Source: Roseovarius gaetbuli
Lineage (GTDB): Bacteria; Pseudomonadota; Alphaproteobacteria; Rhodobacterales; Rhodobacteraceae
Assembly (NCBI RefSeq): GCF_900172365.1
Contig: NZ_FWFJ01000034.1
Coordinates: 1 to 41,641, forward strand
DNA length: 41,641 nt
Direction: 5' to 3'
A program made the position numbers and the translations under genes. Shown in pieces: positions 41,480 to 41,641 of the stretch. Positions within the stretch are counted from its first letter, which is position 1. The number at the start of each line of letters is the position of its first letter. The notes beneath the pieces were generated by a model that had not been told where the DNA came from, searched no databases, and worked only from the letters and a program-made list of their open reading frames with translations.

Positions 41480-41503
41480 GCGTAGGGTGGGTGAAACCCA
41501 CGC
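41480..41503. repeat. Short palindrome between tuf terminator and tuf stop
   Basis: GTGGGT (41487-41492), loop GAA, ACCCAC (41496-41501) inside the longer context CGTAGGGTGGGTGAAACCCA. Sequences of this form are dispersed repeats in many proteobacteria. A related GTAGGGTGG lies after the thioesterase stop (about 18564-18572). Confidence 0.45.
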
Positions 41504-41512
41504 TCTGCGAGA

Positions 41513-41641
41513 TCACTCGATGATTTTGGAGACGACGCCGGCGCCGACGGTACGGCCGCCTTCGCGGATGGCGAAGCGGAGGCCGTCTTCCATGGCGATC
41601 GGGGCGATCAGTTCGACGGTGAACTTCAGGTTGTCACCGGG
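41513..41641 (-). CDS. tuf: Elongation factor Tu, C-terminal end (continues beyond the window)
   Basis: The last 42 residues are visible, [20 protein letters not shown] then [22 protein letters not shown], the conserved domain-3 end of EF-Tu. Stop TGA at 41515-41513. The 5' part lies to the right of the window. A tuf copy at this place, upstream of tRNA-Trp and secE-nusG, corresponds to the tufB locus of other proteobacteria. Confidence 0.97.
   Translation of the reverse strand, partial: PGDNLKFTVELIAPIAMEDGLRFAIREGGRTVGAGVVSKIIE

Overview
The window is a chromosomal segment of a Rhodobacterales-type alphaproteobacterium (roseobacter or Paracoccus-like). This is inferred from the high-GC coding style, the combination of gene families (NsrR with a group III truncated haemoglobin, PrpE, MaeB malic enzyme, a Hint-domain protein, HtpX) and the order of the transcription/translation core. 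No rRNA, prophage, CRISPR array or cas gene was seen. A genus cannot be named from this sequence alone.

Layout. (1) 1-710 is accessory: the 5' end of an IS200-type tnpA leaving the left edge, a large perfect hairpin over its start, an AT-rich block and a GC-rich stretch of short palindromes. (2) 711-6436 carries small housekeeping genes: a PhnA-like zinc-ribbon protein, an entericidin-like lipoprotein, two small membrane proteins, an alpha/beta hydrolase, a nitric-oxide module (haemoglobin plus a 51-residue membrane protein divergent from nsrR), glyA and NAD kinase. (3) 6628-12888 is a carbon-metabolism block: a CRP-like regulator with a near-ideal CRP site upstream, a probable small-RNA locus, prpE with TTTGCAAA-type operators, maeB with a perfect palindromic operator, and upp. 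(4) 12954-18566 holds a SPOR-domain protein, a GAPDH paralogue, a Hint-domain protein, a sulfotransferase, htpX and a thioesterase. (5) 18645-20130 is a TPR protein gene split by two single-base frameshifts, followed by a three-gene peptide/nickel-type ABC transporter operon. (6) 24211-36311 is the conserved secE-nusG-rplKAJL-rpoBC cluster on the minus strand, with tRNA-Trp upstream. (7) 36429-41641 inserts accessory genes between tuf and secE: a membrane protein, an FkbM methyltransferase, an internally deleted CoA-transferase, a mesaconyl-CoA-hydratase-like protein, MAPEG and an XRE regulator. It ends in the 3' part of tuf.

How the parts work together. The core cluster makes RNA polymerase, ribosomal stalk/L1/L11 proteins, NusG, SecE and EF-Tu. 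PrpE and MaeB lie back to back and carry recognisable operators, which suggests control by short-chain acyl-CoA and organic-acid status. NsrR plus haemoglobin is a nitrosative-stress unit. The least explained items are the small translationally coupled membrane protein beside the haemoglobin, the probable sRNA at about 7390-7617, the twin palindromes between rpoB and rpoC, and the frameshifted TPR protein with a glycine-rich hydrophobic N-terminus. I found no clear multi-gene system of a wholly new type; these are the best leads.
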